A stretch of 13,230 nucleotides of DNA, from assembly GCA_022561415.1 (NCBI GenBank), contig JADFRH010000026.1, positions 1 to 13,230 of the forward strand. The letters are read 5' to 3'. Positions 6,115-13,230 of the stretch are shown piece after piece (position 1 is the first letter of the stretch; the number at the start of each line of letters is the position of its first letter). Source of the DNA: Planctomycetota bacterium (GTDB taxonomy: Bacteria > Planctomycetota > Phycisphaerae > UBA1845). The notes under the pieces are model-generated. The model did no database searches. It was not told where the DNA came from and saw only the letters and a program-made list of their open reading frames with translations. A program made the position numbers and the translations under genes.

Positions 6115-7642
6115 CGTGGAAGATCACGTTCTGCTCCATCACGCCGCGAAACAGATAGGCGTGCGGACCGTCGGCGTAGAGCGGAACGTCCTCGCCGCCG
6201 TGTGATTCGTAGGCCATCGGGACCGCACACTCAAACAGGTAGGAATGATGGCCCGTATCGACATGTGTCAGGTCGGGTCTGCCCTTCGTGATGCCCTCGT
6301 ATCCCTTTCGGGGCGGCGGCAATCGCTTGGGGCCTTCGGGTTGACCGGGCGCCCGGCCGGTGTAGCCCGGGCCGTTGGCGTAGCCGAGCGTCGTGAATGG
6401 AAGACCGAGACCATCGACGGCGGGAACGCTCTTGGCATGACCGCGGCGATCGTTCTCGACAACCTTTCCGAAGATCGGGTTGCCGCGCACGGGATGGCCG
6501 CCCATGGTAAACACATGGCTGTGGTCGGCCGTGACGATGACCAGGGTGTCGCGCCGATCCGTCTTGCTCAACGCGACGCGCACGGCGCCCGCGAACTCTA
6601 TCGTGTCGGTCAGCGCGCGGTAGGCGTTGGCGTCGTGATGGGCGTGATCGATGCGACCGCCCTCGACCATCAGTAGGTACCCCGTATTCTTTCTTGCCAG
6701 GAACTCGATTGCCTTGGCCGTCATTTCGCTCAGGGAGGGTTCGCCGGCCGTGTCGGTTGGGCGGTCATGCTCGTACGCCATGTTCGACCACGAGAACAAT
6801 CCCAAGACCTGCCCTTTGCCGTTTACCTCAAGTTGGTCGAACTGCCGTTTGTTCCAGATGTAGCGTGCACCAGGCCTCGCCGACCACTCCGCAACAAGAT
6901 TGCGCTTGTCCTTCCTCCAGCCGGTGAGCTTCGGATTCTCGGGATCCTTGACTGTGTTCGGCAGGAAGTGACGCCGTCCGCCGCCGAGCACGATGTCCAG
7001 TCCATCGCCGTAAGAGAACTCGATCAGTTGCCGGGCGATGTCGGGAAAGCCCGCGCCGGCAGCGCCGCGCGGCATGCGTGAGTCGTCTTCCCAAGCGCGA
7101 TGCGGACTGTGAGCGTAACAGGCTGCCGGTGTCGCGTGCGTGATTCGCGTGGTGGACACGATCCCCGTCGATCGCCCGGCGCGCTCGGCCAGCTCGAAGA
7201 TGGTTGCGGGGCTGTGGGCGGCTGTGGATGCGAAGTCGCCGACATCAATCTCCTGATCGACAGAGATCACGCCGGATTTCGTTTTGACGCCGGTGACAAT
7301 GGCACTCATGGTTCCGGCCGAGTCGGACACCTGCTCGTTGGTGGTGTAGGTCTTGATGAGCGCCGTGTAGGGCATTTTCTCGAAGCTGAGCAAGTTTTCC
7401 TCGCCGGGCATCCCGCGAAGCTGCCCCTCCAGGATTCGTGCTGCCGTGACGGTCGAGATTCCCATGCCGTCGCCGATCATCAGAATCACGTTCTTGGCGC
7501 GACCGGTGATGGGCTTGAGCTTCTTTGCCTCCTGAACGGCGCGTTGACCTTGGCGATACCACTCTTGGGGCGTTTCGGCAAACGCCGTGGACATGCCGAG
7601 CAGCAGGATCACGAGGGTCGACGTCCGCGTTCTAGATTGCAT
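6077..7642 (-). CDS. phoA: Alkaline phosphatase (PhoA family), exported
   Basis: This 521-residue phosphomonoesterase is probably periplasmic. Residues 1-22 form a signal peptide (hydrophobic LVILLLGMSTAFA, cleavage likely after AFA). The metal site begins with MIGDGM (Asp58). The nucleophile is Ser108 in QVSDSAGTMSAIVTGVKT. Later metal ligands are in EGGRIDHAHH (327-336; Asp332, His336), TADHSHVF (371-378; Asp373, His374) and DTGHHS (462-467). Length and motif order match bacterial alkaline phosphatases that release phosphate from organic esters. rnhA ends 42 bases upstream on the same strand, so the two may be co-transcribed; no Pho box is obvious in that gap. The 3' end overlaps folK by 38 bases, antisense. 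The substrate range cannot be read from sequence. Confidence 0.96.
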   Translation of the reverse strand: MQSRTRTSTLVILLLGMSTAFAETPQEWYRQGQRAVQEAKKLKPITGRAKNVILMIGDGMGISTVTAARILEGQLRGMPGEENLLSFEKMPYTALIKTYTTNEQVSDSAGTMSAIVTGVKTKSGVISVDQEIDVGDFASTAAHSPATIFELAERAGRSTGIVSTTRITHATPAACYAHSPHRAWEDDSRMPRGAAGAGFPDIARQLIEFSYGDGLDIVLGGGRRHFLPNTVKDPENPKLTGWRKDKRNLVAEWSARPGARYIWNKRQFDQLEVNGKGQVLGLFSWSNMAYEHDRPTDTAGEPSLSEMTAKAIEFLARKNTGYLLMVEGGRIDHAHHDANAYRALTDTIEFAGAVRVALSKTDRRDTLVIVTADHSHVFTMGGHPVRGNPIFGKVVENDRRGHAKSVPAVDGLGLPFTTLGYANGPGYTGRAPGQPEGPKRLPPPRKGYEGITKGRPDLTHVDTGHHSYLFECAVPMAYESHGGEDVPLYADGPHAYLFRGVMEQNVIFHVMVEAMGLETKP

Positions 7643-7684
7643 GGGAATGACTCATCTTGAAAGTTATTTACGCCCGAGTGGCGG

Positions 7685-8218
7685 TCAACGGTTCGCTTCG
7701 ACTGCGGCAACGGCCAGGCGATCGCACTCCTCGTTTTCGGGATGCCCGGAATGACCGCGCACGTGCTCGTAGGTCATCTCGTGCCGCTGACAGAGCTCGT
7801 ATAGCTCCTTCCACAGATCCACGTTCTTGACCGGCTGGGCACTTTTCTTTTTGCCGCGTCGCCAGTCGTTGGCGATCCACCCCTTGATCCACTCGGTCAG
7901 CCCTTTGAGAACGTACTCGCTGTCGCTGACGAGGCATACGCGAAGCCGCTTGTTCGAGTCAATCGCCCGAATGCCGTGGATCGCGGCGCTGAGCTCCATG
8001 CGGTTGTTGGTGGTGCTGTGCTCGCCGCCGGAAAGCGTCTTGATGGATTCGGTCGCGGGATGTTTGAGAAGCACGCCCCAGCCGCCGGGTCCGGGGTTGC
8101 CGCTGCACGCCCCGTCGGTATACACAATGACATCGGGTTGGTCGCTCAAACCGGAACTCGCCAAGGATACAGATTTCGCTTCGGCGGGTAGTATATCCAC
8201 AGCCACGCGGCGGGCCAC
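7685..8218 (-). CDS. rnhA: Ribonuclease HI
   Basis: This endonuclease cleaves the RNA strand of RNA-DNA hybrids. All catalytic motifs of the family are present: YTDGACSGNPGPGGWG with Asp35, TTNNRMEL with Glu75, DSEYV with Asp99, GHSGHPENEECD with His156 and Asp166. A basic Trp-rich handle region (WIKGWIANDWRRGKKK, 110-125) is also there, as in E. coli RNase HI. The open frame from GTG 8218 gives 177 residues, about 20-25 more than usual at the N-terminus. There is no ATG. Alternative starts are GTG 8206 (AGGTGG upstream), or TTG 8164 and TTG 8149, which would give standard length. A TATACT at codons 8-10 on minus would suit a downstream start. The function is secure but the start is not. Confidence 0.93.
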   Translation of the reverse strand: MARRVAVDILPAEAKSVSLASSGLSDQPDVIVYTDGACSGNPGPGGWGVLLKHPATESIKTLSGGEHSTTNNRMELSAAIHGIRAIDSNKRLRVCLVSDSEYVLKGLTEWIKGWIANDWRRGKKKSAQPVKNVDLWKELYELCQRHEMTYEHVRGHSGHPENEECDRLAVAAVEANR

Positions 8219-8240
8219 CTGTGACCGGGCAGAATGATCG

Positions 8241-9566
8241 ATGGATGACTTTCGCTACGACAACGGCGTGCTCACGTGTGAGGCCGTCGACTTGACCGAG
8301 GTGGCCGAGTCGCACGGCACGCCGCTCTACGTCTATTCCGCGCAGACGTTTCGCGATCACTACCGGCGCTTCGCCGAAGCGTTCGCGCCGCTCGACGCGA
8401 CGGTCTGCTTCTCGGTCAAGAGCTGCCCGAATCTCAACATTCTGCGCCTGCTGAGAAAATGCGGCGCTTCATTTGACGTGGTCAGCGGCGGCGAGCTGGC
8501 CCGGGCGCTCGAGGCGGGCGCGGACCCTGGCGACATTGTCTTCGCCGGCGTCGGCAAAACGGACACCGAGATTCGCTCGGCCCTGGAGGCGGGAATCGGC
8601 TGGTTCAACGTCGAATCGCCGCAGGAACTAGACAACATCGCGACGATCGCGGCCGCGATGGGGAAAACGGCTCGGGTCGCACTGCGCGTCAACCCCGACG
8701 TCGACCCCCACACGCACGAGTACACCACGACCGGAAAACGAGAGAACAAATTCGGTGTCGACATCGACCGAGCGGCGAATATTTTTCGCGAGTTTTCCGG
8801 TCGGCGCGGGCTCGAGCTCTGCGGGATACACCTGCACATCGGTTCGCCGGTCAACACGGTCGAACCGTACGTGCGTGCGGTCACCAAGGTGGCCGATTTG
8901 GTCCGATCTCTTCGGCAAGACGGATTCGACATCACGGCCATCAACCTCGGCGGAGGCTTCGGCGCCCACTACGACGGGAGCGAGGCTCCGCCCGCCAAGG
9001 CGTATGCCGACGCCATCGTGCCGCTGCTGTGGGACCTGAACTGCGCCGTCTCGCTGGAGCCGGGTCGGTGCATCGCCGCCAACGCCGGCGTGCTGTTGAC
9101 GCGTACGCTCTACACCAAAGCCGCGGGGACGCGGAGATTTGTCATCGTCGATGCTGCCTTCACCGATCTAATGCGCCCGGCGCTCTACGGCGCGTTTCAT
9201 TTCGCCTGGCCGGTTGCGCCGGGCGAGCGATTCGTACCGCAGAGGCGCAGCGCCGACCTCGATCTCCCCGGCACGGAGCGGGTCGACATCGTAGGCCCGG
9301 TGTGTGAGAGCGGGGATTTCCTCGCCAAGGATCGACGGCTCCCACCCGTGGCACGCGGCGACCTGATCTGCGTCTTTTCGACCGGGGCGTACGGCTTTTC
9401 GATGAGCAGCCAATACAACTCGAGACCGCGACCGGCCGAGGTTCTGGTGGACGGCGACCAAGTTCGGGTGATACGGCGCCGCGAAACGTATGATGATCTT
9501 GTTGAAGCGGAGCGGGCTCAGGCGAAGGACGTAGGGACGGAAACGTTTGAGTCGAATCGGAGATAG
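8241..9566 (+). CDS. lysA: Diaminopimelate decarboxylase
   Basis: This PLP enzyme of the alanine-racemase fold converts meso-diaminopimelate to L-lysine, the last step of the pathway. In 441 residues the family marks appear in order: PLYVYSAQTF (28-37), the Schiff-base Lys60 in CFSVKSCPN, FDVVSGGEL (78-86), NKFGVD (169-174), HLHIGSPV (197-204), NLGGGFG (235-241), EPGR (273-276), and GPVCESGDFLA (352-362) with catalytic Cys355. GAYGFSMSSQYN, near residue 385, is the usual C-terminal dimer/PLP segment. The ATG at 8241 has only a weak ribosome binding site and lies 22 bases from the longest rnhA frame. Its promoter must therefore lie within the rnhA 5' end if that frame is real. The 3' end overlaps the methyltransferase gene by 49 bases. 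It works with dapL in the same pathway; dapF is not in the window. Confidence 0.96.
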   Translation: MDDFRYDNGVLTCEAVDLTEVAESHGTPLYVYSAQTFRDHYRRFAEAFAPLDATVCFSVKSCPNLNILRLLRKCGASFDVVSGGELARALEAGADPGDIVFAGVGKTDTEIRSALEAGIGWFNVESPQELDNIATIAAAMGKTARVALRVNPDVDPHTHEYTTTGKRENKFGVDIDRAANIFREFSGRRGLELCGIHLHIGSPVNTVEPYVRAVTKVADLVRSLRQDGFDITAINLGGGFGAHYDGSEAPPAKAYADAIVPLLWDLNCAVSLEPGRCIAANAGVLLTRTLYTKAAGTRRFVIVDAAFTDLMRPALYGAFHFAWPVAPGERFVPQRRSADLDLPGTERVDIVGPVCESGDFLAKDRRLPPVARGDLICVFSTGAYGFSMSSQYNSRPRPAEVLVDGDQVRVIRRRETYDDLVEAERAQAKDVGTETFESNRR

Positions 9567-10189
9567 CGCGCACGGGCGGGTGGAAGATTGCGTAGGACGG
9601 TTCGCCGTGCGAACTGGTGCTCGTGGATGTTCGAACTCAAGAAAGCCGACACTTTACGAATGCGTTCTCGCTCCTTTCCGACGGCCAGCACTCTCGACAC
9701 CTTCCTCATGCCCACGTACTCGAAGTAACTGAACACGCCGCCGGGTTTGAGACTCCGACGAACAACATCGAAAACCTCACGAACGTCGTGCAGCCCGAAG
9801 GCGCTGAACGGCAGCCCCGAAATGATGAAATCGTACGTGTTCTCGCGTGCGAGTTGCTGCACGGCTGTGCCATACAGGCGGACGCGCCGGGTCGCGAGCG
9901 CCGAGGCGAAGTTGCCATGCGAGAGTACGTCGCGTTTGAGAATCTCGACGAACTCCGGCTTGATCTCGCAGATGTCCAGCTCGTCTCGTTCACCCAGAAT
10001 GGATCCGAGGTAGCGCGTGACCGGACCCGTTCCCGCGCCGATCTCGAGAAGGCGTGCCGGACCGTGATGCCGTCGAAACGGCTCGCACAGCGCCGAAGCC
10101 AGCGCGCGGGAACTCGGCGCGATCGCACCCACCGTGTGCGGAGCACGCAGGTATCCCTTGAGAAACTGCCATCGCTTTAGCAGGCTCAT
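9518..10189 (-). CDS. SAM-dependent methyltransferase, PmtA-like (putative phospholipid N-methyltransferase)
   Basis: This encodes 223 residues with a class I methyltransferase fold. The N-terminus FLKGYLRAPHTVGAIAPSS (9-27) is typical of the bacterial PmtA-like/phospholipid N-methyltransferase group, distantly related to rRNA adenine dimethylases. Motif I is LEIGAGTG (48-55). The acidic ribose-binding residue is in ICEIKPEF (73-80, Glu75). Motif IV is SGLPFSAFG (124-132), followed by the LKPGGVFSYFEYVG strand (147-160). The PmtA group methylates phosphatidylethanolamine, but the substrate here is inferred from resemblance only. A protein or small-molecule methyltransferase is possible. The ATG at 10189 has GGGA upstream and overlaps the stop of a 44-residue ORF by ATGA, suggesting coupling. 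The 3' end overlaps lysA by 49 bases, antisense. Confidence 0.85.
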   Translation of the reverse strand: MSLLKRWQFLKGYLRAPHTVGAIAPSSRALASALCEPFRRHHGPARLLEIGAGTGPVTRYLGSILGERDELDICEIKPEFVEILKRDVLSHGNFASALATRRVRLYGTAVQQLARENTYDFIISGLPFSAFGLHDVREVFDVVRRSLKPGGVFSYFEYVGMRKVSRVLAVGKERERIRKVSAFLSSNIHEHQFARRTVLRNLPPARARYLRFDSNVSVPTSFA

Positions 10190-10320
10190 TCCACGATTCC
10201 CACCATCGGATCGTCACGCGCCGGGCCTCCGCTGTGGTCCAAGGGAAGGCCCTGTATTGAGTCGTCGACCGCCACGACTCCGTTATCGTACCGGTCCCGA
10301 GCCATCTTCGCCAACCCCAT
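10186..10320 (-). CDS. Possible small protein, translationally coupled to the methyltransferase
   Basis: This open frame of 44 residues runs from ATG 10320 to a TGA at 10186-10188. The TGA overlaps the methyltransferase start in an ATGA. A purine-rich GAGGGA lies just before the ATG. The protein is acidic, rich in Asp and Gly, with no membrane segment or recognised domain; it begins MGLAKMARDRYDNG and ends DDPMVGIVE. About three quarters of third codon positions are G or C, as in neighbouring genes, which supports coding. It may instead be a non-functional leader whose translation feeds the methyltransferase start. An in-frame stop at 10378-10380 limits extension upstream. No homologue is known to me. 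Confidence 0.4.
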   Translation of the reverse strand: MGLAKMARDRYDNGVVAVDDSIQGLPLDHSGGPARDDPMVGIVE

Positions 10321-10406
10321 GAATCCCTCGTTGCGCAAGACGCCGGTGAGGCCGGCTTTCGCTGCTCGGCGGCTGTGCTACACTGTGAGTTATCCTGGAA
10401 CGGTCC

Positions 10407-10438
10407 GGCACCGGTCCCGGCGCGCCGGGACCGGTGCC
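10407..10438. repeat. Perfect 32-bp palindrome upstream of rimO
   Basis: Arms GGCACCGGTCCCGGCG (10407-10422) and CGCCGGGACCGGTGCC (10423-10438) are exact reverse complements with no spacer. The core GGTCCCGGCGCGCCGGGAC differs from bases 1345-1363 of copy A at a single position, so it may be a relative of the other hairpin repeats. No T-run follows. It lies between the small ORF (minus) and rimO (plus), about 75 bases before the rimO start. Confidence 0.7.
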
Positions 10439-10451
10439 ACACTGACCGGTA

Positions 10452-10469
10452 TCCCGATCGTTATCGGGA
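10452..10469 (+). other. Short stem-loop in the rimO leader
   Basis: TCCCGAT (10452-10458) and ATCGGGA (10463-10469) can form a 7-bp stem with a 4-base CGTT loop, about 45 bases upstream of the rimO ATG. It follows directly after the larger palindrome. An extended -10-like TGCTACACT lies further up (10376-10384) without a good -35, so both elements could be in the rimO leader RNA. Any function is speculative. Confidence 0.35.
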
Positions 10470-10513
10470 GGCGTTCCTGGTCTTTGGGGATCGTAGCTGG
10501 ATATTCCGTCGAT

Positions 10514-11884
10514 ATGAGTAAACCGACACGTGTGGCATTCATCTCACTTGGCTGCGCCAAGAATCTCGTCGACTCCGAGAAGATGCTCGGTCAGTTGGCC
10601 GAGGCCGGGTGCGTCATCACCTCCGACGAGTCCGAGGCCGACGCGATCGTCGTCAATACCTGCGGATTCCTCGAGGCGTCACGAACCGAGGCCGACGACA
10701 TCATTCGCGACCTCATCCACAAGAAAAGAAGCGGTGGCGCCCGGCGCATCGTCGTGGCCGGCTGTCTCGTGCAGCGGGACAAGGAGGCCATGCTCGATCG
10801 ATTGCAGGGTATCGATGCGCTGGTCGGCGTACACAATCGCGACGACATCGTCCGGGCGGTGGTGGGCAACCATCGCAAGGCCAAACGCCCGACACCCGAC
10901 CTGTTCCTCAGCGACTATCACCCCTTCGTCCAGCTCGACATGGCCCGGCTGCGCCTGACGCCGCGCCACCACGCCTACCTGCGGATCGGCGAGGGGTGCG
11001 ATCAGAAATGCACGTTCTGCACGATCCCCGCCATTCGCGGCGCCATGCACTGCAAACCGCCGGAGATCATCATGGCGGAGGCCCGGGAACTGGTCACGGA
11101 CGGCGCGGTCGAGATCAGCCTGATCGGACAGGACACCACCAGTTACGGGCTGGGCGAGCCGCGCATCGACGGCGGATTGGCCGGGCTGCTGCGCCGACTC
11201 AACGACGTTGATGGGCTGCGGTGGATCCGGCTCATGTACGCCTACCCGTCCGTGCTGAGAGACGAAATCATCGACGCAGTGGCAGAGTGCGAGCGTGTGT
11301 GCAAGTACATCGACATACCGCTCCAGCACATCAACGATCGCGTGCTCAAGGCGATGCACAGGCGGATCGACCGGGCCGGCACCGAACGGCTACTCGAAAA
11401 AATCCGCGATCGAATTCCCGGCGTGACGATTCGCACGACGCTGATCGCGGGCTTCCCCGGCGAGACGGAGGCGGAGTTCGAGGAACTCGTCGAATTCGTC
11501 AGGAGCTTCCGCTTCGACGCACTGGGCGTTTTTCCCTATTCCCTGGAGCCGGACACGCCGGCCGGTCGAATGAAGGAGCAGTTGCCCGAGACGGTCAAAC
11601 AGGAGCGCGTGGACCGGCTCATGACGGTGCAGCAGGAGGTCGCCTTCTCCCTGGCCGACGCGCGCCTCGGCACCCAGTTCGACGTGCTCGTCGAGGGGCG
11701 GGACGAACGGGGCACCGTCGTAGGACGCCATCAGGGGCAGGCCGCCTCCGTCGACAGCATCACCTACGTGCGAAACTGCGACGCCGAGCCGGGCCGGTTC
11801 GTCAACGTCCGATGTGTCGATCGTAATGCGTATGACCTGGTTGCCACGGCCACCGAAGTACCCTTGCCGGTAATGCGTCCATGA
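10514..11884 (+). CDS. rimO: Ribosomal protein S12 methylthiotransferase
   Basis: This radical-SAM enzyme adds a methylthio group to an aspartate of ribosomal protein S12. It has 456 residues in three domains. The N-terminal methylthiotransferase domain carries three cluster cysteines: Cys14 in SLGCAKNLVDSE, Cys50 in NTCGFLEAS and Cys84 in VAGCLVQR. The radical-SAM core has CDQKCTFC (Cys162, Cys166, Cys169), binding a second 4Fe-4S cluster. The C-terminal TRAM domain starts around residue 380. SLGCAKNLVDSE and the lack of tRNA-type MiaB features point to RimO. The frame is open upstream to 10319, but conserved sequence begins at ATG 10514, and the upstream part would translate the palindrome. 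It overlaps pgsA by 4 bases, an adjacency common in bacteria. Confidence 0.97.
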   Translation: MSKPTRVAFISLGCAKNLVDSEKMLGQLAEAGCVITSDESEADAIVVNTCGFLEASRTEADDIIRDLIHKKRSGGARRIVVAGCLVQRDKEAMLDRLQGIDALVGVHNRDDIVRAVVGNHRKAKRPTPDLFLSDYHPFVQLDMARLRLTPRHHAYLRIGEGCDQKCTFCTIPAIRGAMHCKPPEIIMAEARELVTDGAVEISLIGQDTTSYGLGEPRIDGGLAGLLRRLNDVDGLRWIRLMYAYPSVLRDEIIDAVAECERVCKYIDIPLQHINDRVLKAMHRRIDRAGTERLLEKIRDRIPGVTIRTTLIAGFPGETEAEFEELVEFVRSFRFDALGVFPYSLEPDTPAGRMKEQLPETVKQERVDRLMTVQQEVAFSLADARLGTQFDVLVEGRDERGTVVGRHQGQAASVDSITYVRNCDAEPGRFVNVRCVDRNAYDLVATATEVPLPVMRP

Positions 11885-12495
11885 GTTCGGCCTTGAATCT
11901 CCCGAATCAGATCACCCTGGCGAGGCTCGTGCTCGCCATCGTCTTTTTCGCTCTGCTCTCACAGTATTCGCAGGTCGACCCGAACGCGACGATGTTGGAT
12001 GTGGCCGCCGTCATCTTCATCATCGCCGCCGCCACCGACATTCTCGACGGCTACCTCGCCCGCAAATGGGGGCAGGTCACCGCGCTGGGTCGCGTGATGG
12101 ACCCGTTGGTCGACAAGGTGCTCGTGTGCGGCGCGTTCATCCTCTTCATCGGACCGGGGTTTGTCGACGCCGACGGAAGAAACGTCACCGAGGTTCGCGC
12201 GTGGATGGTCGTGCTGATGGTCGGACGTGAGCTGCTGGTGACGGGGCTGCGCGGCTTCAACGAGTCGGTCGGGAAATCGTTCGGGGCGTCGGTCTCTGGA
12301 AAGCTCAAGATGTGGATGCAGAGCATCGCCGCGCCGGCCATTCTGCTGATCATTGCCCACCCGGATATTTTGGGCTCGGCCTCCGCGACGATCAAGCAGA
12401 TTCTGGTCTGGCTGACGGTCATCGCCACGGCATTGTCGATGGTTAGCTATCTCATACGATCGCGCCATATTCTCGAGGAGAGTGCTCCGGCGTGA
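11881..12495 (+). CDS. pgsA: CDP-diacylglycerol-glycerol-3-phosphate 3-phosphatidyltransferase
   Basis: This inner-membrane enzyme makes phosphatidylglycerophosphate, the first committed step to phosphatidylglycerol and cardiolipin. In 204 residues it has several hydrophobic segments (about 12-27, 40-52, 78-95, 107-122, 148-160, 170-190). The complete CDP-alcohol phosphotransferase motif D-x2-DG-x2-AR-x8-G-x3-D-x3-D is at 53-78 (Asp53, Asp56, Gly57, Ala60, Arg61, Gly70, Asp74, Asp78). The N-terminal NLPNQITLARLVL is typical of PgsA. The start overlaps the rimO stop as ATGA, and the stop overlaps the next gene as GTGA, so translation in this operon is probably coupled. A different CDP-alcohol transferase is the only realistic alternative. 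Confidence 0.94.
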   Translation: MSSALNLPNQITLARLVLAIVFFALLSQYSQVDPNATMLDVAAVIFIIAAATDILDGYLARKWGQVTALGRVMDPLVDKVLVCGAFILFIGPGFVDADGRNVTEVRAWMVVLMVGRELLVTGLRGFNESVGKSFGASVSGKLKMWMQSIAAPAILLIIAHPDILGSASATIKQILVWLTVIATALSMVSYLIRSRHILEESAPA

Positions 12496-13230
12496 GCGAA
12501 CTGGACTACCTCACAGCGGCCGTACTTGGCGTGCTTCAGGGACTGACCGAGTTCCTCCCCATCAGCAGCAGCGCGCACCTCGCCCTTTCGCAGCGATGGT
12601 TCGATCTCGATCCGCAGAGCCAGCCCATGCTGCTCTTCGACGTATTAGTACACCTGGGAACGCTTGTGGCCGTGATGATCGTGTTTCGCAGATCCGCGTT
12701 TCGTTTCTGTCGCCGGCTGTACGGCGAAGCCACCGGCACGTCATCCGGCAAACCCTGCGCCTGGTGGATCGCGTTGCTGGCGCTCGCCGCGACCCTCCCC
12801 ACCGGCACCATCGGTTTGCTGTTCAAGGAACACTTCGAGGCCGCCTTCGGCAGCCCCAGAGCCATCGGAACGTGCCTGATCGTCACCGGCTGCCTGTTGA
12901 TTGCCCTGGTCAAGGTGCCGCGAGGTCGGCGCGGCTGGCGTGCGATTCGATGGTGGGAGGCGGCGATAATCGGCATCTCCCAGGCGTGCGCCATCCTTCC
13001 CGGCATCTCGCGCAGCGGCTCGACGATCTGCCTGGCCTCGTATTTCGGCTGGCGTCGACGCTGGGCGGCCGAGTTCAGTTTTCTGATCGCCGTGCCCGCC
13101 ATAACCGGTGGCGCGATTCTCAAGATCAAAGACACGTTCGAGCTGTCACCCGACGCCCTTCAAGCGATCAACTGGGGTCCGATCCTGTTCGGCAGCGCGG
13201 TCTCGCTGGTCGTCGGCGTCTTCGCGCTGA
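12492..13230 (+). CDS. uppP: Undecaprenyl-diphosphatase (partial, C-terminus missing)
   Basis: This integral membrane phosphatase converts undecaprenyl pyrophosphate to the monophosphate, recycling the lipid carrier for peptidoglycan and other wall polymers. The GTG start at 12492 overlaps the pgsA stop (GTGA). 246 codons are present before the window ends; the full protein is usually about 260-290 residues. Both signature motifs are visible: GLTEFLPISSSAHL (17-30; Glu20, His29) and ILPGISRSGST (168-178) with Arg174. Hydrophobic helices lie around 50-65, 92-110, 123-140, 156-170 and 193-208, with the last cut at the edge. No defect is seen. The earlier name is bacA (bacitracin resistance). 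Confidence 0.96.
   Translation, partial: MSELDYLTAAVLGVLQGLTEFLPISSSAHLALSQRWFDLDPQSQPMLLFDVLVHLGTLVAVMIVFRRSAFRFCRRLYGEATGTSSGKPCAWWIALLALAATLPTGTIGLLFKEHFEAAFGSPRAIGTCLIVTGCLLIALVKVPRGRRGWRAIRWWEAAIIGISQACAILPGISRSGSTICLASYFGWRRRWAAEFSFLIAVPAITGGAILKIKDTFELSPDALQAINWGPILFGSAVSLVVGVFAL

Noticed and set aside
7100..7660. Open frame of 186 codons on plus inside phoA
   Set aside because: Antisense of the phoA signal peptide and nucleophile region; no ribosome binding site or domain.
10319..10513. Upstream extension of rimO by 65 codons
   Set aside because: The added part would translate the 32-bp palindrome and a stem-loop, has no family similarity, and the conserved RimO N-terminus begins at 10514.
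10679..11359. Open frame of 226 codons on minus inside rimO
   Set aside because: Antisense shadow of the radical-SAM domain.
12536..13135. Open frame of 199 codons on minus inside uppP
   Set aside because: Antisense shadow; the plus frame holds both UppP signature motifs.
1..13230. tRNA or rRNA genes, transposases, phage or defence genes
   Set aside because: Reading both strands I found no cloverleaf with a T-loop GTTCRA in context, no rRNA stretches, and no transposase, nuclease-effector or toxin motifs.

Overview
The window looks like an ordinary chromosomal segment of a GC-rich bacterium, most likely a member of the Planctomycetota or a close relative. This is inferred from three things: an LL-diaminopimelate aminotransferase (dapL) beside a separate lysA, short hairpin repeats scattered in the gaps, and the gene mix. 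No rRNA or other marker fixes the taxonomy. I see no tRNA, rRNA, CRISPR array, transposase or phage gene.

Left part (1-4.2 kb). A truncated S9-family peptidase/beta-propeller lipoprotein (minus) comes first. Next is an accessory-looking stretch with visibly lower GC: an orphan, probably membrane-anchored protein (minus), an ankyrin-repeat protein (minus) and a divergent MarR-family regulator (plus). The last two face each other across a perfect 11+1+11 bp palindrome. Three copies of one hairpin repeat with compensatory stem changes sit at the 3' ends and edges of these genes. Between marR and dapL lies the eroded C-terminal part of an SGNH/GDSL-type hydrolase.

Middle part (4.2-10.3 kb). dapL and folK are adjacent on plus. 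They converge on phoA (alkaline phosphatase), which follows rnhA (RNase HI) on minus. lysA (DAP decarboxylase) diverges from rnhA with almost no gap and ends tail-to-tail, overlapping a PmtA-like methyltransferase on minus. A 44-residue ORF overlaps the methyltransferase start by ATGA and may be a small translationally coupled gene.

Right part (10.4-13.2 kb). After a gap holding a perfect 32-bp palindrome comes a compact plus-strand operon, rimO-pgsA-uppP, with 4-bp stop/start overlaps. uppP runs off the end.

Functionally, dapL and lysA belong to one lysine/DAP route, and meso-DAP also feeds peptidoglycan. uppP recycles the undecaprenyl carrier used for wall synthesis, and pgsA (with perhaps the PmtA-like enzyme) makes phospholipid head groups. 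The housekeeping genes look intact. I did not find a convincing new multi-gene system. The items most worth a second look are the hairpin repeat family, the palindromic ankyrin/marR intergenic region with a probable leaderless regulator, the small coupled ORF, and the hydrolase remnant.
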